64,000 nt of DNA from Luteococcus sp038433135 (GCF_038433135.1 NZ_JBCDMV010000014.1:87305-151304), one strand, 5' to 3'; counted from the first letter of the stretch, positions 47,200 to 56,503 are shown. Translations and numbers: made by a program. The notes: generated from the sequence alone by a model not told the origin.

Positions 47200-48402
47200 A
47201 TGACCGAACCCAATGCTGTGTTCTCGCCCGACGACATCGTGATCATCGGTGCCGCCCGCACCCCGTCGGGCAGGCTGCTCGGCGGGCTGTCCGCACTGTC
47301 CGCACCGGAGCTCGGCGGGGTAGCCATTCGCGGTGCGCTGGACAAGGGTGGGGTCAGTCCCGAGCTGGTCGACATGGTGGTGATGGGTGAGGTGCTGCAG
47401 GCCGGGGTCGGGCAGAACCCGACCAAGCAGGCCGCCCTGGCCGCTGGGATCCCGCAGGAGGCGCACACCAACACGGTGAACAAGGTCTGCCTGTCGGGCC
47501 TGACTGCGATCATCGACGCCGCACGCGCCCTGCGGTGCGGCGACAGCGAGGTGGCCGTCGCCGGTGGCATGGAATCCATGTCCCGTGCGCCCCACCTGCT
47601 GCCCGCGCTGCGCGCCGGCAAGTCCTACGGCGGTGCCGAGATGGTTGACCACATGGCCTACGACGGCCTGACCGCCGCCGACCTGGGGATCCCGATGGGC
47701 GAGCTCAGCGAGCGCTACGCGGAGCGCTACCCGGTCACCCGCCAGGAGCAGGATGCCTTCGCCGCCGAGAGCCACCGTCGCGCCCATCAGGCGTGGGAAT
47801 CCGGCGTGCTCCCGCGCGAGGTGGTGCCGGTCACCATCAAGACCCGCAAGGGTGAGCAGGTGGTCAGCCGGGACGAGGGGATTCGCCCCGACTCCTCCGT
47901 GGAGACGATGGCCACGCTGCGCCCGGCCTTCACGCCCGACGGCAGCATCACCGCCGGCAATGCGTCGTCCATCTGCGACGGTGCCGCTGCCGTGGTGCTC
48001 ACCACTCGGGCGCGGGCCGAGCGGGAGGGCTGGACGGTGATGGCCACCCTGCGCGCCTGCGGGCAGATGGCTGGCCCGGACGCCTCGCTGCAGGCCCAGC
48101 CGGCCCGGGCGATCGCCCAGGCGCTGCAGCGGCAGGGCTGGAGCGTGGCAGACCTGGACCTGATCGAGATCAATGAGGCCTTCGCCGCCGTGGTGGTGCA
48201 CTCCGCGCGCGAGCTCGGGGTGGATCTGGCCAAGGTGAACGAGTGTGGTGGCGGCATCTCGATCGGTCACCCGATTGGCGCCTCCGGTGGCCGCCTGGCG
48301 GTGCACCTGGCCCATCAGATCGCCTCCGGCAAGGCGTCTCGCGGCGCCATCGGCCTGTGTGGTGGCGGCGGCCAGGGTGAGGCCCTGCTCCTCGAGTCCT
48401 GA
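47200..48402 (+). CDS. Thiolase, acetyl-CoA C-acetyltransferase type
   Basis: 400 residues. Nucleophilic Cys in NKVCLSGLTAIIDAARAL near residue 97, NEAFAAVVVH with the His/Asn loop, HPIGASGGRL and the C-terminal second Cys motif GLCGGGGQGEALLLES. AGGAG precedes the ATG. Either the last step of beta-oxidation or acetoacetyl-CoA formation; the matching operator with the acyl-CoA dehydrogenase promoter supports a fatty-acid role. Confidence 0.93.
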   Translation: MTEPNAVFSPDDIVIIGAARTPSGRLLGGLSALSAPELGGVAIRGALDKGGVSPELVDMVVMGEVLQAGVGQNPTKQAALAAGIPQEAHTNTVNKVCLSGLTAIIDAARALRCGDSEVAVAGGMESMSRAPHLLPALRAGKSYGGAEMVDHMAYDGLTAADLGIPMGELSERYAERYPVTRQEQDAFAAESHRRAHQAWESGVLPREVVPVTIKTRKGEQVVSRDEGIRPDSSVETMATLRPAFTPDGSITAGNASSICDGAAAVVLTTRARAEREGWTVMATLRACGQMAGPDASLQAQPARAIAQALQRQGWSVADLDLIEINEAFAAVVVHSARELGVDLAKVNECGGGISIGHPIGASGGRLAVHLAHQIASGKASRGAIGLCGGGGQGEALLLES

Positions 48403-48423
48403 TTTCGAGACGGCCCCTAGTAT

Positions 48424-48436
48424 TTGGAAGTCAAAC
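48424..48436. promoter_or_regulatory. Candidate MarR/TetR-type site upstream of mmsA
   Basis: TTTGGAAGTCAAA; its reverse complement TTTGACTTCCAAA resembles part of the palindrome at 56462-56478. Suggestive only. Confidence 0.25.
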
Positions 48437-48445
48437 TATGTACTG

Positions 48446-48461
48446 TGTGATTAAAGCCACA
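48446..48461. promoter_or_regulatory. Candidate CRP/GlxR box upstream of mmsA
   Basis: TGTGA-TTAAAG-CCACA, one mismatch from TGTGA-N6-TCACA, 44 bases before mmsA. The flank TACTGTGTGA resembles TACAGTGTGA at 57216-57225. Confidence 0.45.
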
Positions 48462-48504
48462 CTTTGGCTGTCAATGGAGACCAACGCGGCGAAGGATTTG
48501 AACC

Positions 48505-50022
48505 ATGTCTGAGACCACCATTCGGGAGATCCACCATTACGTCGACGGCGCCGTCGTCGAGGGCACGTCCGGTCGCTTCGGCGACGTCTACAACCCCAGC
48601 GAGGGCACCGTCCAGGCGCGCGTCGCCCTGGCCACCAAGGACGAGGTGACTGCCGCGGTGGACGCGGCCGCCGCCGCGCAACCCGCCTGGGCCGCCACCA
48701 GCCCACAGAAGCGTGCCCGCATCCTGGGCAAGTTCGTCGAGCTGGTCCGGGCCAATGCCGACGAGCTGGCCACCCTGCTCTCCATGGAGCATGGCAAGGT
48801 GCTGGCCGACTCGCACGGCGACATCGAGCGTGGCCTCGACGTGGTGGAGTTCGCCATGTCCGCCCCGCACCTGCTCAAGGGCGAGTACTCCGACGCCGTC
48901 GGCCGCGGCATCGACACCTACTCGATGCGCCAGCCGCTCGGCGTCGTCTGTGGCATCACCCCCTTCAACTTCCCGGCGATGATCCCGCTGTGGAAGTGTG
49001 GCCCGGCGATCGCCGCCGGCAATGCCTTCATCCTGAAGCCGTCGGAGCGCGACCCCGGCGTCCCGATGCGCCTGGCCGAGCTGTGGACCGAGGCCGGTCT
49101 GCCCGCTGGCATCTTCCAGGTGGTCAACGGCGACAAGGAGTCGGTCGACGCGCTGCTGGACGATCCCCGGGTCAAGGCCTACGGCTTCGTGGGCTCCACC
49201 CCGATCGCGCAGAGTATCTACGTGCGCGCCGCGGAGAACGGCAAGCGTGCCCAGTGCTTCGGTGGCGCCAAGAACCACATGCTGATCATGCCCGACGCCG
49301 ATCTGGACCAGGTGGCCGACGCCCTCGTCGGTGCCGCCTACGGCTCCGCCGGTGAGCGCTGCATGGCCATCTCCGTCGCCGTTCCGGTGGGGGAACAGAC
49401 CGCCGACGCGCTGGTGGCCAAGATGAAGGAGCGTGCCGAGAAGCTCAAGGTCGGTGCGTCGCTGGACGAGAAGGCCGATTACGGCCCGCTGGTCAGCGAG
49501 GCCGCGCTGAAGCGCGTCGAGGACTACATCGGCCAGGGCGAGGCGGCCGGTGCCGATCTGGTGGTGGATGGCCGCGGCTTCACGCTGGAGGGCCACGAGA
49601 ACGGCTACTTCATTGGCCCGACCCTGTTCGACAAGGTCACCAAGGACATGTCGATCTACACCGACGAGATCTTCGGCCCAGTGCTGTGCATCATCCGCGC
49701 CAAGGACTACGAGGAGGCGCTGGCCCTGGTCAGCGACCACGAGTACGGCAACGGCACGTCGATCATGACCCGCAATGGTGACGCCGCCCGCGACTTCGCC
49801 AACCGCGTCGACACCGGCATGGTGGGCATCAACGTGCCGATCCCCGTGCCGATCGGCTTCTACACCTTCGGTGGTTGGAAGGCCTCCGGCTTCGGCGACC
49901 TGAACCAGCACGGCCCCGACGCCTTCCGTTTCTACACCAAGACCAAGACCGTCACCTCCCGCTGGGCCGCCGGCACGCAGGACGGCTCGCACTTCGTGAT
50001 GCCGCGGGGTGACCAGTCGTGA
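48505..50022 (+). CDS. mmsA: CoA-acylating methylmalonate-semialdehyde dehydrogenase
   Basis: 505 residues; oxidises (methyl)malonate semialdehyde to propionyl-/acetyl-CoA in valine catabolism. Aldehyde dehydrogenase fold with CGITPFNFPAMIPLWKCGPA (cofactor loop), ERCMAISVAV with catalytic Cys, and the NPIPVP-type motif near the C-terminus (GMVGINVPIPVPIGFYTFGG) that marks MMSDH. First gene of an operon with HIBCH-like, mmsB and enoyl-CoA hydratase genes; GTGA overlap with the next. Confidence 0.94.
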   Translation: MSETTIREIHHYVDGAVVEGTSGRFGDVYNPSEGTVQARVALATKDEVTAAVDAAAAAQPAWAATSPQKRARILGKFVELVRANADELATLLSMEHGKVLADSHGDIERGLDVVEFAMSAPHLLKGEYSDAVGRGIDTYSMRQPLGVVCGITPFNFPAMIPLWKCGPAIAAGNAFILKPSERDPGVPMRLAELWTEAGLPAGIFQVVNGDKESVDALLDDPRVKAYGFVGSTPIAQSIYVRAAENGKRAQCFGGAKNHMLIMPDADLDQVADALVGAAYGSAGERCMAISVAVPVGEQTADALVAKMKERAEKLKVGASLDEKADYGPLVSEAALKRVEDYIGQGEAAGADLVVDGRGFTLEGHENGYFIGPTLFDKVTKDMSIYTDEIFGPVLCIIRAKDYEEALALVSDHEYGNGTSIMTRNGDAARDFANRVDTGMVGINVPIPVPIGFYTFGGWKASGFGDLNQHGPDAFRFYTKTKTVTSRWAAGTQDGSHFVMPRGDQS

Positions 50023-51086
50023 CGCAGCCCACCCAACAGGTCACCGACGAGGTCCTGACCGAGGTCCGCGGTCGGGCCGGCGTGATCACGCTCAACCGGC
50101 CCAAGGCGATGAATGCGCTCAACCAGAACATGGTTGACGTGCTCGCCCGGGTGCTGGAGGAGTGGCGGACGGATGACCGGGTCAGCCTGGTGATCCTCAC
50201 CGGCGCCGGTGAGCGCGGCCTGTGCGCGGGCGGCGACGTGGTCAGCCTGTACAACGACGCCCTGGCCGATGGCACGGATGGTGCCACGTTCTGGGCCGAC
50301 GAGTACGAGCTGAACCTGGCGATCTCCACCTACCCCAAGCCCTATGTCGCGATCATGAACGGCATCGTGCTGGGCGGCGGGATCGGTGTCTCCGCGCACG
50401 GCTCCCACCGGATCGTCACCGACGACACCCGGGTCGGCATGCCGGAAACCGGGATCGGCTTCGTGCCGGATGTCGGCGGCTCGCACCTGCTCACCCACGT
50501 GCCCAGCCACCTCGGGACGCACCTGGCCCTGACCGGCCAGCACGTGGGCGCGGGTGAGGCGATCGAGTGTGGCCTGGCCGACGTCTACGTCCCGCAGGAC
50601 CAGCTCGACGCCCTGGTGGCCGAGCTCTGCAGCACCGGCGACGCCGGCGTCGTGGAGCGCTTCGCGAAGCCGGCCCCCGCAGGCTTCGACGCGGAGCACA
50701 GCGACATCGAAGAGGTCTACTCCAAGGAATCGGTGGAGGAGATCCTCACCGCGCTGGAGGCCGTCGACGCCGATTGGGCCAGGGACGCCCTCAAGCGGAT
50801 CCGCCGCAACAGCCCGCTGGCCCTGAAGGTGACGCTGGAATCCCTGCGTCGCGCCAAGGGCCAGAGTCTGGCCGAGGCCCTGGACACCGAATTCCGGGTC
50901 TCGGTGAACATGCAGCGCGGGCACGAATTCGTCGAGGGGGTGCGCGCCCAGCTGGTTGACAAGGATCGCAACCCGCAGTGGCAGCCCGCCACCCTCGCCG
51001 AGGTGGGCCCCGACGAGGTGGAGGCCGTCTTCGCGCCGATCACCGACGAGCGGATCACCGAACCGCAGCTGGCCAGCCGCAGCTGA
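50019..51086 (+). CDS. 3-hydroxyisobutyryl-CoA hydrolase (enoyl-CoA hydratase family)
   Basis: 355 residues. GVITLNRPKAMNALNQNMVD, GAGERGLCAGGDVVSLY (oxyanion), GIVLGGGIGVSAHGSHRI, MPETGIGFVPDVGGS with the catalytic Glu/Asp, and EGVRAQLVDKDRNPQW. Lies between mmsA and mmsB, which supports the valine-pathway hydrolase role more firmly than for the paralogue at 39498. Overlaps mmsA by 4 bases (GTGA). Confidence 0.92.
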   Translation: MTQPTQQVTDEVLTEVRGRAGVITLNRPKAMNALNQNMVDVLARVLEEWRTDDRVSLVILTGAGERGLCAGGDVVSLYNDALADGTDGATFWADEYELNLAISTYPKPYVAIMNGIVLGGGIGVSAHGSHRIVTDDTRVGMPETGIGFVPDVGGSHLLTHVPSHLGTHLALTGQHVGAGEAIECGLADVYVPQDQLDALVAELCSTGDAGVVERFAKPAPAGFDAEHSDIEEVYSKESVEEILTALEAVDADWARDALKRIRRNSPLALKVTLESLRRAKGQSLAEALDTEFRVSVNMQRGHEFVEGVRAQLVDKDRNPQWQPATLAEVGPDEVEAVFAPITDERITEPQLASRS

Positions 51087-51193
51087 CCACCTCTGGGCCG
51101 GGCCCGGCAGTGTTGCCGGGCCCGGTACCCCGGGCACCCGCCGACCCAACAACTCTTGCACCCACGATCTTTTGCACAGGAAGGTTTCCCCTC

Positions 51194-52099
51194 ATGAACC
51201 AGACCGTCGGCTTCATCGGCCTCGGGAACATGGGCGGCTTCATGGCCGCCAACCTCGTCAAGGCCGGCTTCACGGTGCAGGGTTTCGACCCGGTGCCCGA
51301 GGCCCGCGAGCGCGCCGCGCAGAATGGCGTCGTGAACTGCGCCTCACAGGCCGAGGCCGTCACGGGCGCGCAGTTCGTGGTCACCAGCCTGCCCAATGGC
51401 AAGATCCTCAAGGGCGCCTACGGCGGCCCCGACGGCCTGCTGGCCAATGCCCCGGCCGACACCCTGTTCATCGACTGCTCCACCGTCGACGTGGTGGATG
51501 CCCGCGAGGCCCGGGAGATGGCGCTGGCCGCCGGTCACCGCGCCATCGAGTCCCCGATGTCCGGTGGCACGACGGGCGCCGAGGCCGGCACCCTGACCTT
51601 CATGGTGGGCGCGGAGCCCGAGGATCTGGAATCCGCCCGCCCCGTCCTGGAGGCGATGGGCAAGAAGGTGGTGCTGTGCGGCGGTTCTGGCGCCGGTCAG
51701 GCCGTCAAGCTGTGCAACAACATGGTGCTCGCCATCAACATGATCGCCGTCAGCGAGGCCTTCGTCCTGGCCGAGTCCCTGGGCGTGGAGCACCAGGCCT
51801 TCTTCGACGTCGCCTCCAACGCCACCGCCTCCTGCTGGGCCCTGAACACCAACTGCCCGGTGCCCGGCCCGGTGCCCAACAGCCCCGCCAACCGGGGCTA
51901 CGCCCCCGGTTTCATGACCGCGCTGATGACCAAGGATCTGGGTCTGGCGGCCTCCGCGATCGAGCTGACGGGCACGGATGCCAAGATGGGTTCGCTGGCC
52001 ATTGACGTCTACCGTCACTTCAACGAGGGTGATGGTGCCACCAAGGACTTCTCGGCCATCATCAACGAGATTCGCGCCAACACGACGAAGGAAGCCTGA
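51194..52099 (+). CDS. mmsB: 3-hydroxyisobutyrate dehydrogenase
   Basis: 301 residues; NAD-dependent oxidation of 3-hydroxyisobutyrate. Rossmann motif GFIGLGNMGGFMAANLVKAG, substrate loop SPMSGGTTGAEAGTL, and catalytic Lys in GQAVKLCNNMVLA. GGAAGG lies about 9 bases upstream of the ATG at 51194; the frame extends upstream only into the previous gene's terminus. The stop touches the next ATG. Confidence 0.94.
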   Translation: MNQTVGFIGLGNMGGFMAANLVKAGFTVQGFDPVPEARERAAQNGVVNCASQAEAVTGAQFVVTSLPNGKILKGAYGGPDGLLANAPADTLFIDCSTVDVVDAREAREMALAAGHRAIESPMSGGTTGAEAGTLTFMVGAEPEDLESARPVLEAMGKKVVLCGGSGAGQAVKLCNNMVLAINMIAVSEAFVLAESLGVEHQAFFDVASNATASCWALNTNCPVPGPVPNSPANRGYAPGFMTALMTKDLGLAASAIELTGTDAKMGSLAIDVYRHFNEGDGATKDFSAIINEIRANTTKEA

Positions 52100-52876
52100 A
52101 TGAGCAGCTACGAGAACATCCTGGTCGAGGTCCGGGGCCGGGTGGCCATCATCACCCTGAACCGGCCGAAGGCGCTGAACGCGCTCAATGACCAGACGAT
52201 GCGCGAGGTGGCGGCCGCCACTGCGGAGCTGGATGCCAATCCGGAGATCGGCTGCTTCGTGCTGACCGGTTCCGAGAAGGCCTTTGCCGCCGGTGCCGAC
52301 ATCAAGGAGATGTCAGAGAAGTCGGCCACCCAGATGTTCACCCTGGACTGGTTTGCCGGTTGGGACCAGTTCACCAGCCGTCGCACCCCGGTGATCGCCG
52401 CGGTGAACGGCTACGCCCTGGGCGGCGGCTGCGAGCTGGCGATGATGTGTGACTTCATCCTGGCCGGGGACAAGGCCAAGTTCGGCCAGCCCGAGATCAA
52501 CCTGGGGGTGCTGCCGGGCATGGGTGGCTCCCAGCGGCTGACCCGTGCGGTGGGCAAGGCCAAGGCGATGGAGATGTGCCTGACCGGCCGGATGATGGAC
52601 GCCGAGGAGGCCGAGCGTTCGGGTCTGGTGGCCCGGATCGTGCCCGCCGCCGAGCTGCTGGACGAGGCCATCAAGACCGCCGAGCTGATCGCCTCCAAGT
52701 CGAAGGTGGCCGCCACCATGGTCAAGGAGGTGGTCAATGCCGCCTACGAGACCACCCTGCAGCAGGGCGTGATGTACGAGCGTCGGGTCTTCCACTCGGT
52801 CTTCGCCTCCGCCGACCAGAAGGAAGGGATGGCCGCCTTCGTCGAGAAGCGCGAGCCGAACTTCACCCACGAGTGA
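52100..52876 (+). CDS. Enoyl-CoA hydratase
   Basis: 258 residues, classic crotonase: ITLNRPKALNALNDQ, AFAAGADIKEM (oxyanion), GYALGGGCELAMMCD, and PEINLGVLPGMGGSQRLTRA carrying the two catalytic glutamates. Starts directly after the mmsB stop, so it is the last gene of the valine-type operon (methacrylyl-CoA hydration is likely) and may also serve beta-oxidation. Confidence 0.95.
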   Translation: MSSYENILVEVRGRVAIITLNRPKALNALNDQTMREVAAATAELDANPEIGCFVLTGSEKAFAAGADIKEMSEKSATQMFTLDWFAGWDQFTSRRTPVIAAVNGYALGGGCELAMMCDFILAGDKAKFGQPEINLGVLPGMGGSQRLTRAVGKAKAMEMCLTGRMMDAEEAERSGLVARIVPAAELLDEAIKTAELIASKSKVAATMVKEVVNAAYETTLQQGVMYERRVFHSVFASADQKEGMAAFVEKREPNFTHE

Positions 52877-52891
52877 TCCCTGAAGACAGGT

Positions 52892-52968
52892 GAGGGCCTC
52901 GACAGGCTCGGCCATCGTGGCCGGGTCCGTCGAGGCCCTCGTGTCCAGTTCCCGAGCCTGTCGAGAGG
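52892..52968. repeat. Dispersed inverted-repeat element, copy 3, also a terminator
   Basis: GAGGGCCTCGAC (52892-52903) pairs with GTCGAGGCCCTC (52929-52940), a perfect 12-bp stem; the unit CCTCGACAGGCTCGG then CCATCGTGG is on the left and CCCGAGCCTGTCGAGAGG (52951-52968) repeats it inverted. Fills the gap between convergent genes. Confidence 0.8.
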
Positions 52969-52982
52969 TGAGGATCGGGTGG

Positions 52983-53870
52983 CTACGTGATCGACGCCTG
53001 GTAGATGCCGTCGATGGAGTCGGCCAGCATCGCGTCGAATTCCTCGTCGGACTGCTGCGCGTCCAACCCCTCTGTCAGGGCCCTGCTGAACGAGGCGATC
53101 AGGCCGTGGTTGCGGGCCAGCCGCTCGTTGGCCTCCTGCCGGCTGTAGCCACCGGAGAGCGCCACCACGCGCAGCACATTCGGGTGCGCGATCACGTCGG
53201 CGTAGAGGTCATCCTGACTGGGGATGGTGAGCTTCAGCATCACCGGGCATTCCTTGGGAAGTGCGTCCAGGTGGCTGAGCAGCTCGGTCTTGAGGATGTC
53301 CTCCGCCTCGGCCTTGTCCGGGGCCTTGATGTCCACCTCGGGCTCGATGATCGGGATAAGGCCCTTGTGGCCGATCCGTCCGCCGATCTCGAACTGCTGG
53401 TCGACATTGGCCTTGATACCGATGGGATTGGCCGACGCGATGAAGGAGCGCATCTTGGTGCCGAAGATCCCCTTCGCCACGGCGCGTTCCAGCAGCGCGT
53501 CCAGCTCGGGTATCGGCTTCATCAGCTTCACCCCGTCGGACTCGTCGGCGAGCCCCTTGTCAACCTTGAGGATGGGAACGATTCCCTTGCTCTCCCACAG
53601 GTAGGTGGCGGTGTCGACGCCCTCCACCTGACGGTCCATGGTCATCTCGAACAGGATCGCGGCAAGAATCTTCTCCGAGGTGAAGGACGGCGAGGTGATG
53701 ATCCGGGTGCGCATCTGGTGCACCAGGTCAAACATCTCCTCTTCGGAGCCGTACTGCTCCTCGGCGATGCCGTAGAGCTTCAGGGCCTTGGGGGTCGAGC
53801 CACCGCTCTGGTCGAGTGCGGCGACGAATCCCTGGCCGGTGGACATGCGTTGTGCCTGGTCGGTATTCAT
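52983..53870 (-). CDS. fda: Class I fructose-bisphosphate aldolase
   Basis: 295 residues. GQGFVAALDQSGGSTPKAL at the N-terminus is characteristic, with ILKVDKGL supplying a substrate-binding Lys and PIIEPEVDIKAPDKAEAEDI and VVALSGGYSRQEA later. Metal-independent Schiff-base aldolase of glycolysis/gluconeogenesis. AGGAGG lies 6 bases upstream of the ATG, TAGCCT (minus strand, 53889-53894) is a likely -10. Confidence 0.93.
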   Translation of the reverse strand: MNTDQAQRMSTGQGFVAALDQSGGSTPKALKLYGIAEEQYGSEEEMFDLVHQMRTRIITSPSFTSEKILAAILFEMTMDRQVEGVDTATYLWESKGIVPILKVDKGLADESDGVKLMKPIPELDALLERAVAKGIFGTKMRSFIASANPIGIKANVDQQFEIGGRIGHKGLIPIIEPEVDIKAPDKAEAEDILKTELLSHLDALPKECPVMLKLTIPSQDDLYADVIAHPNVLRVVALSGGYSRQEANERLARNHGLIASFSRALTEGLDAQQSDEEFDAMLADSIDGIYQASIT

Positions 53871-53943
53871 GACTGCCTCCTTGGCACGAGGCTAGTCCGG
53901 GTGCACCCTTTTTGGTAGGGCTGGTGCCAGCCGAGGTGGAGGG

Positions 53944-54456
53944 TCAGTCGGTCAGGTCGCCCGCCGCCCGCCGGTAGGTATTGCACAGCCCGGTCAGCTG
54001 GTCGCGTTCGGCCTCGTCCAGGCCAAGATCGGTGAAGACCTGGTTGAGCACCGCCGCGGCGCTGTGCACCAGCGCGATGCCCTGGTCGGTGATCCCCACC
54101 AGCAGCCCCCGGCCGTCGTCGGGATTGGGATGGCGCTCCACCAGGCCATCGTTGACCAGCCGGTCGACGGTATTGGTGACCGAAGCGGGGTGCACCTGCA
54201 GCCGGGCGCTGACCTTGCTCATCGGCAGCGCGCGCGAGCTGGAGAACATCAGCAGGGCGAGCAGCTCGAAGCGGGAAAAGGTGATCCCGAAGGGCTTCAG
54301 CTCGTGCTCGATCCGCGACATCATGAGCTGGTGCACCCGCACCAGGGAGACGACAGCGGCCATACCCGGGGCCGCATGCTCCCAGCCGTGGGCCACCCAT
54401 TGCCGCTGTGCCTCGGCGATCGGGTCGCTCGGGCGCTGCTTGGTCTGCGGACTCAA
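53944..54456 (-). CDS. MarR-family transcriptional regulator
   Basis: 170 residues. Winged helix-turn-helix with ITFSRFELLALLMFSSSRAL, MSKVSARLQVHPASVTNTVD and the wing DRLVNDGLVERHPNPDDGR. TTG start at 54456 with AGGAG 7 bases upstream. It lies after the acyl-CoA synthetase gene, separated by a hairpin, so it is probably transcribed on its own. A palindrome in the synthetase promoter is a candidate target. Confidence 0.9.
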   Translation of the reverse strand: MSPQTKQRPSDPIAEAQRQWVAHGWEHAAPGMAAVVSLVRVHQLMMSRIEHELKPFGITFSRFELLALLMFSSSRALPMSKVSARLQVHPASVTNTVDRLVNDGLVERHPNPDDGRGLLVGITDQGIALVHSAAAVLNQVFTDLGLDEAERDQLTGLCNTYRRAAGDLTD

Positions 54457-54501
54457 CTCAAACTCCTGTTCCCCGGCCGCACGGGCCGGTGGGGTGACGC
54501 A

Positions 54502-54540
54502 GGCTCCCCGCCCCGTCCGTCAGGAACGAAGCGGGGAGCC
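54502..54540 (-). terminator. Terminator after the acyl-CoA synthetase gene
   Basis: GGCTCCCCGC pairs with GCGGGGAGCC (10 bp, 19-base loop), 20 bases beyond the stop. Confidence 0.6.
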
Positions 54541-54560
54541 GGGCATTGCTCGTGGTGCGC

Positions 54561-56294
54561 TCAGCCGCGCAGCGACGGGAAGTCCGTGTCCGCGAACTCC
54601 TGGCCGGCGCTGGTGGCACCACCGTCCGCGGCGTGGATCTCGTCCTCGCGCTTGCGCAGCTCGACCCGACGGATCTTGCCCGAAACGGTCTTGGGCAGGT
54701 CGTGGAATTCGAGGCGGCGAATGCGCTTGTAGGGAGCAAGTGTCTCACGGCAGTGCTTGAGGATCGCCTCGGCGGTCTCCGCATTCGGCTCGTAGCCGGC
54801 GGCCAGGATGATGTAGGCCTTCGGCACGGCCAGCCGGATCGGGTCGGGCGACGGGACGACGGCCACCTCGGCCACCGCCGGGTGCTCGATCACGGCGGAC
54901 TCCAGCTCGAAGGGGGACAGCCGGTAGTCGCTGGCCTTGAACAGGTCGTCGCCGCGGCCGACGTAGGTGATGTAACCATCCTCGTCGCGCTCCGCGATGT
55001 CACCCGTGTGGTAGAAACCGTCGCGGAAGGCCTCGGCGGTCTTGTCGGCATCGCCGTAGTAGCCGGGGGTGAGGCCGACGGGCCGCGGATCCAGGCGCAG
55101 GCAGATCTCGCCGAGGTCGCCGATCTCGTCGGTGGCCGGGTCGATCAGCACGACGTCCATGCCGGGCAGCGGCCGGCCCATCGAACCGGGCTTGACCTCC
55201 TGCTCGGGGGAGTTGCCGATCTGCACGGTGGTCTCGGTCTGGCCGAAGCCGTCGCGGATCCGGGTGCCCCAGGCGGTCTCCACCTGCGAGATGACCTCCG
55301 GGTTCAGCGGCTCGCCGGCGGCGATCAGCTTCTTGGGCGGGTTGGGCATCTGCGAGAGGTCGGCCTGGATCAGCATCCGCCACACGGTGGGCGGCGCGCA
55401 GAAGCTGGTCACGCCCTCCTTCGACATCTGCTGCATCAGCTTGGCAGCGTCGAAGCGGGAGTAGTTGTACAGGAAGACGGTGGCGCCGGCGATCCACGGG
55501 GCGAAGAAGTTGCTCCAGGCGTGCTTGGCCCAGCCGGGGGCGGCGACGTTCAGGTGCACGTCGCCCGGCTCCAGACCGATCCAGTACATGGTGGAGAGGT
55601 GCCCGACCGGGTAGGAGGTGTGGGTGTGCTCCACCAGCTTGGCCTTCGACGTGGTGCCGGAGGTGAAGTAGAGCAGCAGGGTCTCGTCGGCCATGGTGGG
55701 GGCCTCGACGACGAAGTCGGCCGGGGCGCTGAAGGAGTCGGAGAAGTCCAGCGTGGGGTGGGTCTGCTGGGCGGCCTCGGCCTCGCCCACCTGGATGATG
55801 GTCAGCTCGCCGGGCACGTCACCGAACTTGGCGGCATCCTCCGGGTTCACGATCACCCAGGAGATCTCGGCGCGCTCGGTGCGGTCGGCCAGGTCGGCCG
55901 GGCCGAGCATGATGGTGGTCGGGGCGATCACGGCACCGAGCTTGATGCAGGCCAGCATGCTCTCCCACAGTTCCACCTGGTTGTGCAGCATGATCATCAC
56001 CCGGTCGCCGCGCTTGACGCCCACGCTGCGCATCCACATGGCCAGCTGGCTGCTGCGCTGCGACAGCTCGGCGAAGGTGCGGCGGGTCTCGGGGCCATCG
56101 GCCTCGACGATGATCAGGGCCTCGCGGTCCTTGGACTCCTCGGCGGTGGCCAGGTGGTCGAACCAGTCGAGGGCGAAGTTGAACTGCTCGAAGCGGGGCC
56201 ATTCGAAGCTGGCCTTGGCCGCGTCGTAGTCGGTTCGCACGCTGAGCAGGTGGTCGCGGGCGGTGAGGAACTTCTCGGTATTCGTGGTGGTCAT
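54561..56294 (-). CDS. Acyl-CoA synthetase (AMP-forming, medium-chain/ACSM-like)
   Basis: 577 residues. P-loop LLLYFTSGTTSKAKLVEHTH, adenylate motif GFGQTETTVQIGN, hinge YYGDADKTAEAFRDGFYHTGD and C-terminal DLPKTVSGKIRRVELR with the acetylatable Lys, which is the residue modified in Acs-type enzymes. The ATG at 56294 has AGGAG upstream; the frame is open for 54 codons more into the promoter. A PatA/AcuC pair lies 4 kb downstream. Substrate chain length not readable. Confidence 0.9.
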   Translation of the reverse strand: MTTTNTEKFLTARDHLLSVRTDYDAAKASFEWPRFEQFNFALDWFDHLATAEESKDREALIIVEADGPETRRTFAELSQRSSQLAMWMRSVGVKRGDRVMIMLHNQVELWESMLACIKLGAVIAPTTIMLGPADLADRTERAEISWVIVNPEDAAKFGDVPGELTIIQVGEAEAAQQTHPTLDFSDSFSAPADFVVEAPTMADETLLLYFTSGTTSKAKLVEHTHTSYPVGHLSTMYWIGLEPGDVHLNVAAPGWAKHAWSNFFAPWIAGATVFLYNYSRFDAAKLMQQMSKEGVTSFCAPPTVWRMLIQADLSQMPNPPKKLIAAGEPLNPEVISQVETAWGTRIRDGFGQTETTVQIGNSPEQEVKPGSMGRPLPGMDVVLIDPATDEIGDLGEICLRLDPRPVGLTPGYYGDADKTAEAFRDGFYHTGDIAERDEDGYITYVGRGDDLFKASDYRLSPFELESAVIEHPAVAEVAVVPSPDPIRLAVPKAYIILAAGYEPNAETAEAILKHCRETLAPYKRIRRLEFHDLPKTVSGKIRRVELRKREDEIHAADGGATSAGQEFADTDFPSLRG

Positions 56295-56435
56295 GATGCT
56301 CCTGTCCGGTCGGGAGTGCGTGGCTGCGCTGCCACTGTGCGAAGGCCACGGTGCGGCCGCCAGTCGCTGTGAGGCTGCCTCTGCCTGTGGCGCTGTGTCT
56401 GGCTGTGAGGCGGTCTCTGACGTCGAGGCGGCTGC

Positions 56436-56451
56436 TGTGAGCTTTCTCACA
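56436..56451. promoter_or_regulatory. CRP/GlxR-type box in the acyl-CoA synthetase promoter
   Basis: TGTGA-GCTTTC-TCACA matches the CRP/GlxR consensus TGTGA-N6-TCACA exactly. It lies at the predicted transcription start, a position that suggests repression. Confidence 0.65.
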
Positions 56452-56454
56452 ATC

Positions 56455-56484
56455 ACTCTACTTTGATTTCAAATCAAATGTCGA
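56455..56484 (-). promoter_or_regulatory. Promoter of the acyl-CoA synthetase gene
   Basis: On the minus strand TCGACA (56484-56479) and TAGAGT (56460-56455) with an 18-base spacer that is almost entirely the palindrome at 56462-56478. Confidence 0.5.
56462..56478. promoter_or_regulatory. Operator palindrome in the promoter spacer
   Basis: TTTGATTTCAAATCAAA: perfect 8-1-8 inverted repeat between -35 and -10. Likely bound by the MarR (54456) or TetR (57130) protein. Confidence 0.6.
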
Positions 56485-56503
56485 GCATCTCGGAGAAAAA
56501 ATC

